Source: a virus | Virus record (IMG/VR): IMGVR_UViG_3300003937_000088 | Span: 1 to 58,534 of that record | Strand: one strand, 5' to 3' | Length of the DNA stretch: 58,534 nt | In this document: positions 32,801-40,500 of the stretch, piece by piece | Layout of the letters: each line of letters opens with the position of its first letter | Numbering within the stretch: the stretch's first letter is position 1 | The notes under the pieces: model-generated | The model's database searches: none | Told to the model about the DNA's origin: nothing | What the model saw: only the letters and a program-made list of their open reading frames with translations | Translations under genes and position numbers: made by a program

Positions 32801-32925
32801 CTAGTTCCCCAGTTTCTATAGCAGTAACTGGAAATACTGTTGATGTTGGATTGACAACTTTCCCAACAATTCAGAGAAGAGGTACTGGATTAAGGGATGG
32901 AGGAGCACTTCCAAAAAATATATAA
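20896..32925 (+). CDS. 4009-residue baseplate protein in the gp7 position
   Basis: One unbroken 12-kb frame starting 1 bp after gp6. By T4 order it sits where gp7 would be, but it is four times longer than T4 gp7 (about 1030). The N-terminal 230 residues (VEFLKQYYISQEYQGGP, FRILFNVLYG) look like a baseplate-joining domain. Around 1255 there is a YHYH-type block, GWAYDGNPIYGPY. GGxGYT-type repeats recur from residue 758 to 3812. A second repeated unit, NNEVITYTG...RG..G.TS..H, appears near 90-140, 1540-1600 and 3110-3160. It is probably a giant wedge or peripheral baseplate/fibre-attachment protein; direct gp7 homology is not shown. Confidence 0.75.
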   Translation: MIQTGFESKVKIQQIIDNQLPEFILDENPKTVEFLKQYYISQEYQGGPVDIVDNLDQYLKLDNLTPEVIVDSTYATSGISSTDTTIAVNSTKGFPSQYGLFKINNEVITYTGITTNSFTGCQRGFSGITSYHSELNQEELVFSDTSKENHNEDATVYNLSSLFLRDFYKKLKYTFAPGLEDVDFAKELNAGNFIKEAKSFYQSKGTDESFRILFNVLYGATPRVVNLEDYLIKPSSAEYLRREIAIAEVISGDPSKLVGQTITKSTDSGTTAAISEIEPFTRNNKQYFKLSLFIGYDESSTIQGNFAITPSTKNIETVAIGASVISVDSTIGFAQTGMVISGINSITYSDKTVNQFIGCTGVASTISSASNIRSDEIYFGYEDGDSDKRVEIRLTGVLSNFIQVSDDLNISEGDTISVNNVGDLILNPSIGNRTYKEIFANSWIYNTSSSYEIKDFGVNLSLTLKSEIDKSSLKEGDSVEIIESSGNNPGKVVFPTSSSSITHVVDISPDKKSISLDNFTFNPSPNVEYSLRRKINKARSTGAPIEYGNSAILGDVQNVYTDSTENFGYVASNSLPSSTTGLTTFFTYEITKEINSAFIDSEVSLGNINELNNYTTITFSENAPFLTGDKILYKPDVDPLEGLVEGSYFVEVLASNKKTIKLYNSSSFIGSTDFATFSVPSSGMNKHTFTLFEQRIGEIGAQKLLKKFSIPPNNKNGKGELTIPGTTGMLINGVEVVNYKSEDKIYYGPLNSIKVLNGGSNYDVINLPQLSVSAGLGTTALCRPVIQGSIERVDIDTQDFDIDNVTSIKVIGGNGTGADIRAVVGKRVREVNFDGQLISSNGGVDNNTNQITFLTDHNFSDGQEVIYDSNRNTGIGVGIGTSSLVDEGSYFVKIDNNTTVQLFESYDDYSSNSNVVGLSTLYTTGIHKFKTKEKTKTISSVDVINGGSGYTNRKLIVSPTGITTSNGLISFKNHGFADGDLILYSTDGTSITGLTTSTGITTTSVQYQIIKVDNNSFKLANAGVGGTSPLNYQNNNFVKLSSTGVGYQNFAYPDISVSIEFTSVGVGTTVSTRTLSATPLVKGSIIDAYIYDAGTGYGSSAINFEKKPLITLKSGKKAQLKPIIVGGMVDVVNVQFGGVEYFSVPDLEVIDSSGSGSGALLRPVISTSGKITDVKIINAGIGYSSTSTSIKVVPSGSGAIFDTEVRSLSVNNIHKYGNEILRETKNKLQYTISGYYTELRSTFKDVQSKVSGIIGWAYDGNPIYGPYANSDVLDTSSGPIRLESGYTSNSSRIIDRPMGFDDGFFIEDYEYTNSGDLDRHNGRFTKTVDFPNGVYAYFATIDSNGNPQFPYFIGDKYRTNTLEENKLLNQEFNFTNSNLLRNTFPYKVSDPFANNDFLIETNEISRQKSVIESVTEGPIEKIDILNSGTGYKVNDSLNFDNNETNGDGVIAKITSILGKNVYDIQTSIETYDDAIFTWNGENEIKVSILPQHNLRDKEYVTISGFSSDLSQLNNNFQIGISSFYSNLSSPIVGSDASPGAATTEIYVSQIPSSVSAGSSVGIGSETLQILNIFPNLNILRVKRGLVGTSHTTTTKIEYIPDSFTISKNASYFESSVNDKAYFNPKESVGVGTIVGISSSMTFEFGDSSVTRDILTQRIYIENHPFITNQPVNLIVPAGGAISISNTSLSTPYNLPISGVTTTVYVVKKTINSIGIKTGIGNEFKEVFFRNNGTDSDEYLFESISPQKKSKVQRINSVVSISTVGLNTVDPGQTYHKLSSGDKITLNVQPKIFGGIGTDTSVIVKRDTLTDSLIVNPITIDPSNIDSVTNQITINSHKLETGQKVSYAASLPASGLSTGSYYVYRINENIIQLSETYINSTSNPPNVVSIANTGGGTQTISPINPKIKIVKNNSLVFDLSDSSLDGYLLKIYYDNQFNNEFVSTGSTSGITIAGVGTVGVSANAKLTLNYNTDNSTNILPEKLYYNLEKSGYISTADAEVNNYSEIEYIKSSYNSTYPISGIGETTFNVALNEIPEKLSYESSECSTLEYSTTSLNADGPIEKINIVSGGAGYKKLPNYVGSSNTTAKDANLIASSKSVGNTKNVRIINEGFEYSSDRTLQPKANIPAIVTIKNSNTIGIVTVINGGKNYTESPRVVIVDTGTGQSIDRGILSASIVGNSISSVDVLQSPKGLPDKSTELFTVENTNGISIQRVIQETDTRFVCRITTPALGFSTSSFSVGEKVFIEGIQKVGAAGSGFNSEDYGYKFFTVSEYKNSKFVGGITQDEVTIDLSEFTTNIGTAKTIQDSLGNIIKKSDYPTFDIVQEISEFTLGEKLSINGQNSNLIVSGLNPGSIKISGDDNEDIVVGDILTGQVSSNIATIDHIVRNNGRFEVSFSNKKRIGWDNNIGKLSSDDQVIPDNDYYQNLSYTVKSPIEWREFRTPVNSLVHTSGLKNFGDLGISSTANAGIGSTTAFTIVRDLLEELRVDTIYNFDNVLDIDVVGSQSKFLKLQNRKLTDFTLSKSNVVLKIDDISDTFSNSNNIEDTDVKDLFTFASSDSFDDVLVRVTNSNNSQIQLADFTIISDNSGGNFLLEKGNIANIGSALTSVVGEDYGSFSVTDTNTLRFAPKDPDNIDYNFKFIKNTFGSATSGVGTTSIGFINLTGFSGVVTSGGSGITSSIIGVATDKFTSLHVNTQIIQSNTNELNFVELYITHNGTDTFLSEYYFDTNENASSFNFIGSFGADISSGVLNLSYTNDTANDVQLRSKIVGFGTTSVGVGTHRFILPSQPEGSERSAIIKSAYETTVSAAATTVISFDRNLFNSVKSLVEVSMGSTKAVHNVLALQDNTFDNYVQQSSFLSAGGIGVTDAQSGMGTFGVEYSGENFILKFYPDAAMTSSLQVSSLNEMLYTELDLNNTAPIHQYGDITQSLNAEFYNAVNGSRIDKTDFIAQSNGIPIFGKTFNPTNPLQLNLSTGVFTIDNHFFRTGEALSYTPQSTFVGVGSTAMTYGTGTPLPSVVYAIRENDDEFKLATTRANAEAGVNVSFGSSGEGNAHELSMLLGNEKTLITIDSIAQYPLKFTPIAHTLSGNPGGQIGTTSTFLSLSGISSITPTDLIKINDEYMKIISVGIGTTAVGPITGIGQSSLVEVKRGVVGSTATSHSAGNEVRVYKGSYNISGRNIHFVDPPKGNTSVKKDVSNLEPAKSDFTGRVYLRNNYDTNQIYDDISNQFTGIGATFTLTVGGANTTGIGSTGGNGILFINGIFQTPSTANNPDNNFSLNDESTVGVTSVTFSGITSTDGTKYLSNTDYNANQLPRGGVIVSLGSSGGLGYAPLVGAAVSAVVGAGGSIAGFTTALTGGSFGSGYNGIVSIGVSVHESGHTGAAAVVSATALVGAGGSLSLIVVGNGGSGYSNPEVIVSEPTYEGLEIEGISRLGFGNTTLTGVNLLVDIEVGAATTSGIGSDTFEVSNFKIARNGYGFRKGDIIRPVGLVTHSTLSSATSEFLLTVDDVYNDSIGAWQFGEFDYIDSIKNFQDSSRTRFPLFYNDELISFEAQEGTQVNLANALLIVINGIIQDPGVAYFFEGGTSFSFIEAPKPEDNIDIFFYRGTRNGDDQLVTSINQTIKRGDLVQVYKNNAINGTISQNKRTVFDLSFSDKFETNLYSGNGIDETNYKPLAWTKQKIDKIINGEIVYKSRDSIETQVFPTAKIINTVESSDTEVFVENLKLFDYDSASDFSGLIVSGSTDPVAAAITATVSTAGTITGYTISSGGSGYTSIPTISVVAPPEVGVGVGTTATATATISAGAVSSILVNNPGLGYTIAPQVIVSLPNPTYENISSIDVIQGFSGIVTGITTVNAQGIGTLAIQFNLHRLDSISNYNNLVVGYPIYIYDTSVGNGVTSIANNDLSVVGVGTTFVDNVYFIQEISNVGLAGSIVCYVNSGTSVVGIATTSNSSNPVGRFSWGRFAGISRSSSPVSIAVTGNTVDVGLTTFPTIQRRGTGLRDGGALPKNI

Positions 32926-32948
32926 TGAATATATAATGACAATTCTCT

Positions 32949-32956
32949 TATAAATA
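32949..32956 (+). promoter_or_regulatory. T4-type late promoter TATAAATA
   Basis: Perfect consensus 18 bp before ATG 32974. It separates transcription of the gp8-type gene from the long gene upstream. Confidence 0.75.
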
Positions 32957-32973
32957 TCTAAAAAACTATTAAT

Positions 32974-34521
32974 ATGGCTGCGGTAGTAACAGATCAATTT
33001 AGAATATCAAATGCAAATAATTTTGTAGACTCTGTAGCAAATACGAGCAATTCTTATTATGTATTTTTAGGATTACCAAATCCAGCTAATCCAGTATCTG
33101 GTTTTGGTAGAACTACTTCAGATACTGAATGGAATAGTAATACTCCAACTCCAACAGATAATTTGCAGTTTACTTCACAATATAGAGATACTGCTTTATT
33201 TGGAAAAAAAGTGACAACATCTAATGTTAGAAGACTTATACGAAAAGTTAATTGGGCTTCTAATACTAGATATGACATGTACAGGCATGATTATAGTATT
33301 TCAAATCCTGCCCCCAATTCCAATCTAAGTAGATTATATGATACGAATTATTATGTGATTAATAGTGACTTTAGAGTTTATATTTGTATCGATAATGGTT
33401 CTTCAGGTTCTAATTTGAAAGGAAATGTATCAAAGGATGAACCAACATTTACTGACTTAGAACCATCAGCAGCTGGAACTAGTGGTGATGGATATATTTG
33501 GAAATATCTTTTTTCAGTAGCTCCTAGCGATATTATAAAATTTGATTCTACCGAGTATGTTGTAGTCCCTAATGACTGGGCAACAACAACAGATACCCAA
33601 ATTCAAAGTATTAGAGAAGCAGGTGATTCTGATATAAATTTGAATCAGATTAAGAAAATATACATTGCTAATGGTGGATCTAATTACACCTCCGGAATTG
33701 TGGCAATTAACGGTGATGGAAGTGGTGCCAAAGCATTAATTGATGTAAATTCTTCCGGAACAATAACTTCTGCCACTGTAACTGCTGGTGGTAGTGGATA
33801 TACTTATGGAATAGTCGATTTAGGATCTCTTCAACCTTCCGGAACATTGGCAGATCCTGCAAATTTAATACCAATTATTCCACCATCAAGAGGTCATGGT
33901 TATGATATCTATACTGAATTAGGTACAGATAAAATATTAATCTATGCCAGATTTGATGATTCGAATAGGGATTTTCCAATTGACACCAAATTTACTCAAA
34001 TTGGAGTATTAAAAAATCCGCAACAATATTCATCTGCTACAATATATACTGCCAATCAATATTCATCTTTATTTTCAGTAAGATTGAATTCAGTTACATC
34101 AACTCCAGTTGTAGGTGCAGCAATGTCACAATCGGTAAGTGGAGGTGCTGCTAAAGGATATGTTGCATCATATGACGATGAAACTAAAGTATTAAAATAT
34201 TTTCAAGATAGATCATTATACTTTGGAAATACAAAAGATCATACTGACATTGATAATGTTAGTAGTAATAGTAAATTATTATCTTTTGAATCTTCAGGTA
34301 ATAATATTTCCCCATTTACAGGATCAATTGATACTGGATTTTCTGGAATTAAAACAACCATAAATTCTAAGGAAATTGATTTGGGAGTCAATTTTACAAA
34401 TGGACTTGCAAATCCCGAGATAAATAAGAAGACAGGGGAAATCATTTACATTGATAATAGACCTCTAATTCAAAGAGATTCTCGCCAAAAAGAAGACGTT
34501 AAAATTATTCTGGAATTCTAA
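32974..34521 (+). CDS. gp8: gp8-like baseplate wedge protein
   Basis: A 515-residue protein. VTDQFRISNANNFVDSVANTSNSYYVFLGLP is the typical N-terminus of the cyanophage gp8 type, and gp8 comes after gp7 in T4 order. T4 gp8 is 334 residues; the extra length includes two GGSNYT/GGSGYT blocks at about 234 and 272. Gp8 in T4 sits in the wedge with gp7 and gp10. The GGxGYT region could be an insertion between the wedge domains. Confidence 0.8.
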   Translation: MAAVVTDQFRISNANNFVDSVANTSNSYYVFLGLPNPANPVSGFGRTTSDTEWNSNTPTPTDNLQFTSQYRDTALFGKKVTTSNVRRLIRKVNWASNTRYDMYRHDYSISNPAPNSNLSRLYDTNYYVINSDFRVYICIDNGSSGSNLKGNVSKDEPTFTDLEPSAAGTSGDGYIWKYLFSVAPSDIIKFDSTEYVVVPNDWATTTDTQIQSIREAGDSDINLNQIKKIYIANGGSNYTSGIVAINGDGSGAKALIDVNSSGTITSATVTAGGSGYTYGIVDLGSLQPSGTLADPANLIPIIPPSRGHGYDIYTELGTDKILIYARFDDSNRDFPIDTKFTQIGVLKNPQQYSSATIYTANQYSSLFSVRLNSVTSTPVVGAAMSQSVSGGAAKGYVASYDDETKVLKYFQDRSLYFGNTKDHTDIDNVSSNSKLLSFESSGNNISPFTGSIDTGFSGIKTTINSKEIDLGVNFTNGLANPEINKKTGEIIYIDNRPLIQRDSRQKEDVKIILEF

Positions 34522-34527
34522 AGAAAA

Positions 34528-37500
34528 ATGTCACAAAAAACAAACTTAAATATCAATCCATATTATGATGACTATGATTCTGAAAAGAATTTTTATAAGG
34601 TCTTATTTAAACCAGGATTTCCAGTTCAAGCAAGAGAATTAACAACGTTACAATCTGTTCTGCAGGGACAGGTAGAATCTTTTGGTAGTCATATATTTAA
34701 AGAAGGTTCAGTTGTTATACCGGGAAATATTTCTTATGATGGCCAGTTTTATGCTGTAAAACTTAATGCTACTAGTGCTGGAATTGATGTCGCACTGTAT
34801 ATTGAAAATTTTATAGGTAAAAAAATAATTGGTCAAGAATCAGGCACTACTGCCAAAATTCAACAAATTGAATTTGCTGATAATAATAATTTTGAATTTT
34901 TGACAATTTACGTAAAATATCTAGACTCTGATAACGATTTTGAATTTACTCCGTTTCAAGATGGAGAATCCTTATCTTGTGTGGATAATGTAACTTATGG
35001 AAACACTACTATTCCTGCAGAAACAGAATTTGCATCTTTAATCGCATCAGATGCAACTGCTATTGGTTCTGCAGCTTCCATTGGTAAGGGGGTTTATTTT
35101 ATTAGAGGATATTTTGTAAATGTTTCGCAGCAAACTTTACTTTTAGATAATTATACGAATACACCATCATATAGAGTTGGTTTAAAAATTGATGAGTTAA
35201 TTTTAGGGTCTAAAGATGATGAGTCTTTATTTGATAATGCAAAAGGATTTACAAATTTTGCCGCGCCAGGTGCAGATAGATTTAAAATAAATTTAACTCT
35301 TACCAAAAAATTAATATCAGACGTTAATGATACAGATTTTGTTGAACTTTTAAGATTAAAAGATGGTAAGATTCAAAAAATTACCACAAAAACACAATAT
35401 AATCAAATTCGTGATTATATGGCTGAAAGAACATATGATGAATCTGGTGATTATGCAGTAATACCATTTGATCCGTCAGTTCATAATTCATTGAATAATA
35501 GACTAGGGAATAACGGTCTTTTCTTCTCCAATGAATTAACAGAACAAAGAAATACACCATCCGAAGATTTGATGTGTTTCAAAATATCTCCAGGAAAAGC
35601 ATATGTGAGGGGATATGATGTAGAAAAAGTTGGAACTACAATAATTGATGTAGACAAACCTAGAGATACACAAAAAGAATCTAACGTAACTGTCCCATTT
35701 GAGATGGGAAATTTACTTAGAGTTAATAACGTTACTGGTGTTCCTCAAAACAAAGCAACAATTCAATTATTAAATAGAAAAACAGGTGATACAGAATCAG
35801 TAATAGGTGACGCTAGAGTATATACCTTTAATCTTACAGATGCTGCATATTCTGGAGTAGAAACAAAGTATGATTTGAGATTATATGATATTCAAACATA
35901 TACCAAATTATCCCTCAATCAGAGCGTAGATGCCACTGATATGCCAGAGGGATCTTTTATTAAAGGTAAGAGTAGTGGTGCAAGTGGATTTCTTGTTGGT
36001 GCTGGTGGAGGAGCGTCTGTAGGTATTTTATTGAGACAAACTTCTGGTTCTTTTGCTAAAGGAGAGCAAATAACTATTAATGGAGTTGATTTCTCAAGAA
36101 CAATTTCAGATTTTATTGAATATGGAACTCAAAATATTAAATCAGTAAAACAGGCAGCGGGTAGTGGTTTTCCTGCATTTACGGCAGATTCAGTTCTTGA
36201 AAAATTTGATATGCCCAATGGAATATCACAAATATCAATTCCATTAGTTGGTAATTTAGGAAATACTGGTGTTTCAACAGTAACAGTAACAGGAAACGTA
36301 TTCAGTGGAATAAAAACTGATACTCTTATTTCATATCAAAGACCAGGATTTAGTACCGAAACTGTTAATAGAGTTTCTTCTATCTCTGCGGATAAACTTT
36401 CTATAGAACTTAGTCCAGTCAGTGCTGGTGCCGGAATCACTGGTGTTTATGATGGCAAGTTACCTTCTGGAAGTGGAAATCTTTTAGTTACACCACTTGC
36501 TCGTGGACCAATTATTGATAGTGAAAATGCACAGTTATTTTCACGATTGCCAGATATTAATATTTCTTCAGTAGATTTACTTAATTCAACATTTACAGTT
36601 GTCGATCAAATAACTGGAGAATCTACCGATTCTTCTGGCACATTGACATTTGATCTTTCAAGTATTTCTGGAATAACCAGTGCTTCTTTTGCAACTTTTG
36701 ATCAGGAGAGATATGGCGTTCATTATTCTACCGGAATAGCAGGAACAATTACAAGTGATACTTTTGATTTAACAAATAATGTCGTAACAATTAAAGGATT
36801 GAGAGCAAGTCAATCAAATATTATTGTAAATACAACTCTTACTAAATTTGGAGTTCAAAGTAAGATTAAGCAATATAATAGAAGTCAGACATTAAATATA
36901 ACAAGATCAAAATATTCCGATTCTGGAGTTGGTATTAATACTTCCAACAATGATGGACTCAATTTTAATACTCAATATGGATTAAGAGTTCAGGATGAAG
37001 AAATTTCTTTAAACTATCCAGATGTTGCAAAAGTTATAGTAATTTATGAATCTTTGGGAACAGGAAATCCCACTTTAGATAAATTTCAGTTTACTTCAAC
37101 CGCTAATGTTCAAACGAATGCAATAATTGGGGAAAATATAGTAGGAAATTCTAGTAATGCGATTGCTAGAGTTGTTTCATCTCCATCTGCAAATAATTTA
37201 GAGTTAGTATATTTGTCCGACGATGTATTTAATGTTGGCGAAACAGTAACTTTCCAAGAATCAAATATAATTACAGAAATAGAAACTATTACATTGGGAA
37301 GTTATAAAGATGTAACTCAATTATTTAAATTGAATAAGGGACAGAAGGATGAATATTATGATTATTCCAGAATTGTTAGAAATAAAAATGTTCCAGAACC
37401 AACTCGTAGATTATTAGTCATCTTCGATTATTATTCTGTGCCATCTGATGATAATGGAGATGCATTTACTGTATTGAGTTATGATGAAGAAAGATTTGCA

Positions 37501-40500
37501 CAAGATATACCAACCATAGGTCGTTATAGAATAAGAGCAACGGACACTTTAGATTTCCGTCCAAGAGTATCCGTATTTGATCCAACTACTGCAACAATTT
37601 CTCCGTTTGATTTTAGTTCTAGAAGTTTTGATTCGGTTCCAAAACTTTTAATGGCACCTGGAGAAGGGTCCATTGTAGGGTATGAGTATTATCTTCCTAG
37701 AATTGATAAATTATATATTGATAAATATGGAACTTTTATTGTTGAAAAAGGAATATCATCAAAGTATCCCAAAGCACCCACTAAAAATGATGCATTGTTA
37801 GAAATTGCTAGCATCAATCTTCCACCTTACTTATATGTTCCACAAAATGCTTCTATAACTCTGATTGATAATAGAAGATTTACCATGAGAGACATTGGTG
37901 ATATTGAAGATCGGGTTGAAAATTTGGAAAGAATAACTTCATTATCGTTATTAGAGTTAAATACACAGACGTTACAAATTAGAGATGCTGACGGAAAAAA
38001 TAGATTTAAAAGTGGATTCTTTGTTGACGATTTTAAAAATTATTCTTTAATTGACAGACCATTATCTTCTATACAAATTAATCCAACAGCAGAAGAATTA
38101 ATACCAATTATTAGTAGAAATTCTCTTAAATCACAAATTGCACAAATTGATGATATTATCCCTCAAAGTTTAGATTTTATTAGTAATTTTGATTTATTAG
38201 ATCCAAATGTTCAGAAGACTGGAGATTCGGTAACTTTAAAGTATGACGAGATAGATTGGATTGAACAACCAATAGCAACTACAGTAGAAAATGTTAATCC
38301 ATTTCATGTTGTTGTATATACTGGAGATATTGAATTGAATCCAGCAGTTGATACTTGGGTTAGAACTATTCAACTTCCAGATAGAAGTATTAGAACTTCC
38401 ACCAGTAGATCTAGAACTCTTACACAAAATCTTACCAGCAGGATAAATTTAAATCTAGGCACAGCATCGATTGATGGTCAAACCACTACTAACACTAATC
38501 TGGACCGTATAGGAACAAGAGATCTTAGATTAGTTCACAGAACTGGAGTAAGAACTAATGTAAGAAACCAAAATCTCAGTGCCAGTAGTTCAAGTTTTGA
38601 TTCTAGCACAACTGTTGATACTATTAGTTTTGATGATATTAGTATTAGGAATGAACATATTTCATCTTCGGATGAAGTATTCATGAGATCTAGAAATACT
38701 GAATTTTTAGTATCTAATCTCAAACCATCCACAAGATTCTATCAATTTCTTGATGGAAACAGTGGCGTTGATTTTATTCCAAAATTAATTGAAATTGCAA
38801 ATAGTGAATCTTTGGCAACTTACGGAACTTCCAATGGTTCTTTCGTAATTGGAGAGACGGTAGTTGGATCTGCCGCAGGTGCAGGTGGAATTGGTCCATC
38901 TATTTCATTCAGAGTTGCTACACCAAATCATAAATATGGAGGATTTAATAATCCGTCATCAGTATTTAATGTAAATCCATATGTAACCTCAGAGTCTATA
39001 CCCTCAACATATAGTCAATCCTCCAAAATTCTCAATGTTGATACTTCTTCTTTATCTGAAGAAGCACAGGGATTATATTCTGGTTATATTATACAAGGAA
39101 TGAAATTAGTTGGTCAAACTAGCGGCGCAATTGCATATGTAAAAGATATTAGATTAATTTCAGATAACTATGGAGATTTAATAGGATCCTTCTTTATAAG
39201 AGATCCAAATGCAATACCAGTCCCTTCAGTTAGACTCCAGACTGGAACAAAGACATTTAAAGTTACTTCTAGTGCTTCAAATGATTTGGGTCTTCCAGGA
39301 AGCAATTCAGTTTCTTTTGCAGAAGCAAATTATAGTTCTACAGGTTCTTTAGAGCAGTGGCAAAATGAAGTTACTACTCGCACTGATAACCTTACAACTA
39401 CATCCGTAATAAATCTTAGAACTCAAGCATCCGCATCTCTAGCAATTTCACAATCAGACACTGTAATTACTGAAACATATTCTGATCCATTAGCTCAAAC
39501 ATTTATTGTTGGAGGAAATGTAGAGGCACCATCAGATATTGATACTAGTGAAGATATAAATGGAGCATTCTTAACTGCTGTTGATATTTTCTTTGCCAGA
39601 ATAGACGAAGGAAACTCTCCAGTTAAAATTCAAATCAGAACTACAGAATTAGGATTCCCAACTAGAACTGTTTTGGGAAAAACAGTCACTTTAAGACCTA
39701 CAACTGTCGATGCTAATGGCAATATTGTAAAAAATATTCAAACATCAGATACTGGAGATATTGCTACAAAAGTAATATTCCCAGAACCTATTTTTCTACC
39801 ACCCGGAAGAGAATATGCTGTTGTTCTCTTGGCACCAACTAGTGATGAATATGAAGTGTGGACGGCCACCATGGGCGAAACTTCTGTAGCATCTGTCAAT
39901 CTTCCACCAAATTCAAATGCACAAAGTGCTGTTTATTCAAGACAATTTGCGCTTGGAAGTTTATTCAAATCTCAAAATGGATCTATTTGGACTCCTAATC
40001 AGTATCAAGATCTTAAATTTAAACTTTATAAAGCACAATTTACTTCTCAAACAGGAACAGCATTCTTCTACAATCCAGTATTGGATAAGAGTAATGATTA
40101 TGTTTCTAAATTATCTATCGATCCGGTAAGAACTTTACCAAAAACTGGAACAATTGGTATTACCACCATCAGCGGATCTTCTGCTAATATTGGAATACTG
40201 ACCACAGGAAGAAAACTTGCAGGTGCCAATAATACTAATGGATCTGCAATTGTTGTCGGTAGAGGAAGTTCTATAACAACATTAGGTGTGACTGAAGGTG
40301 GTTCTGGTTATGTGGTAGATTCTAGTGTAAATACTTTTAATGTAGTCGGTGGTGGTTCTGGATTAAAATTAAATATTAGTGGTATTAATGCTGATACCGG
40401 TGCAATTACTGGTATTGCTGCAGCATCCGCAAAAGAAGATCGTGGTAATGGATATAAAATAGGTGATGTTGTTGGTATTGTTACCTCAACTGTTTCTAGT

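Noticed and set aside
20896-32925. Naming the 4009-residue protein gp7
   Set aside because: Position suggests it, but size, repeats and the YHYH-type block do not match T4 gp7, so no symbol was given.
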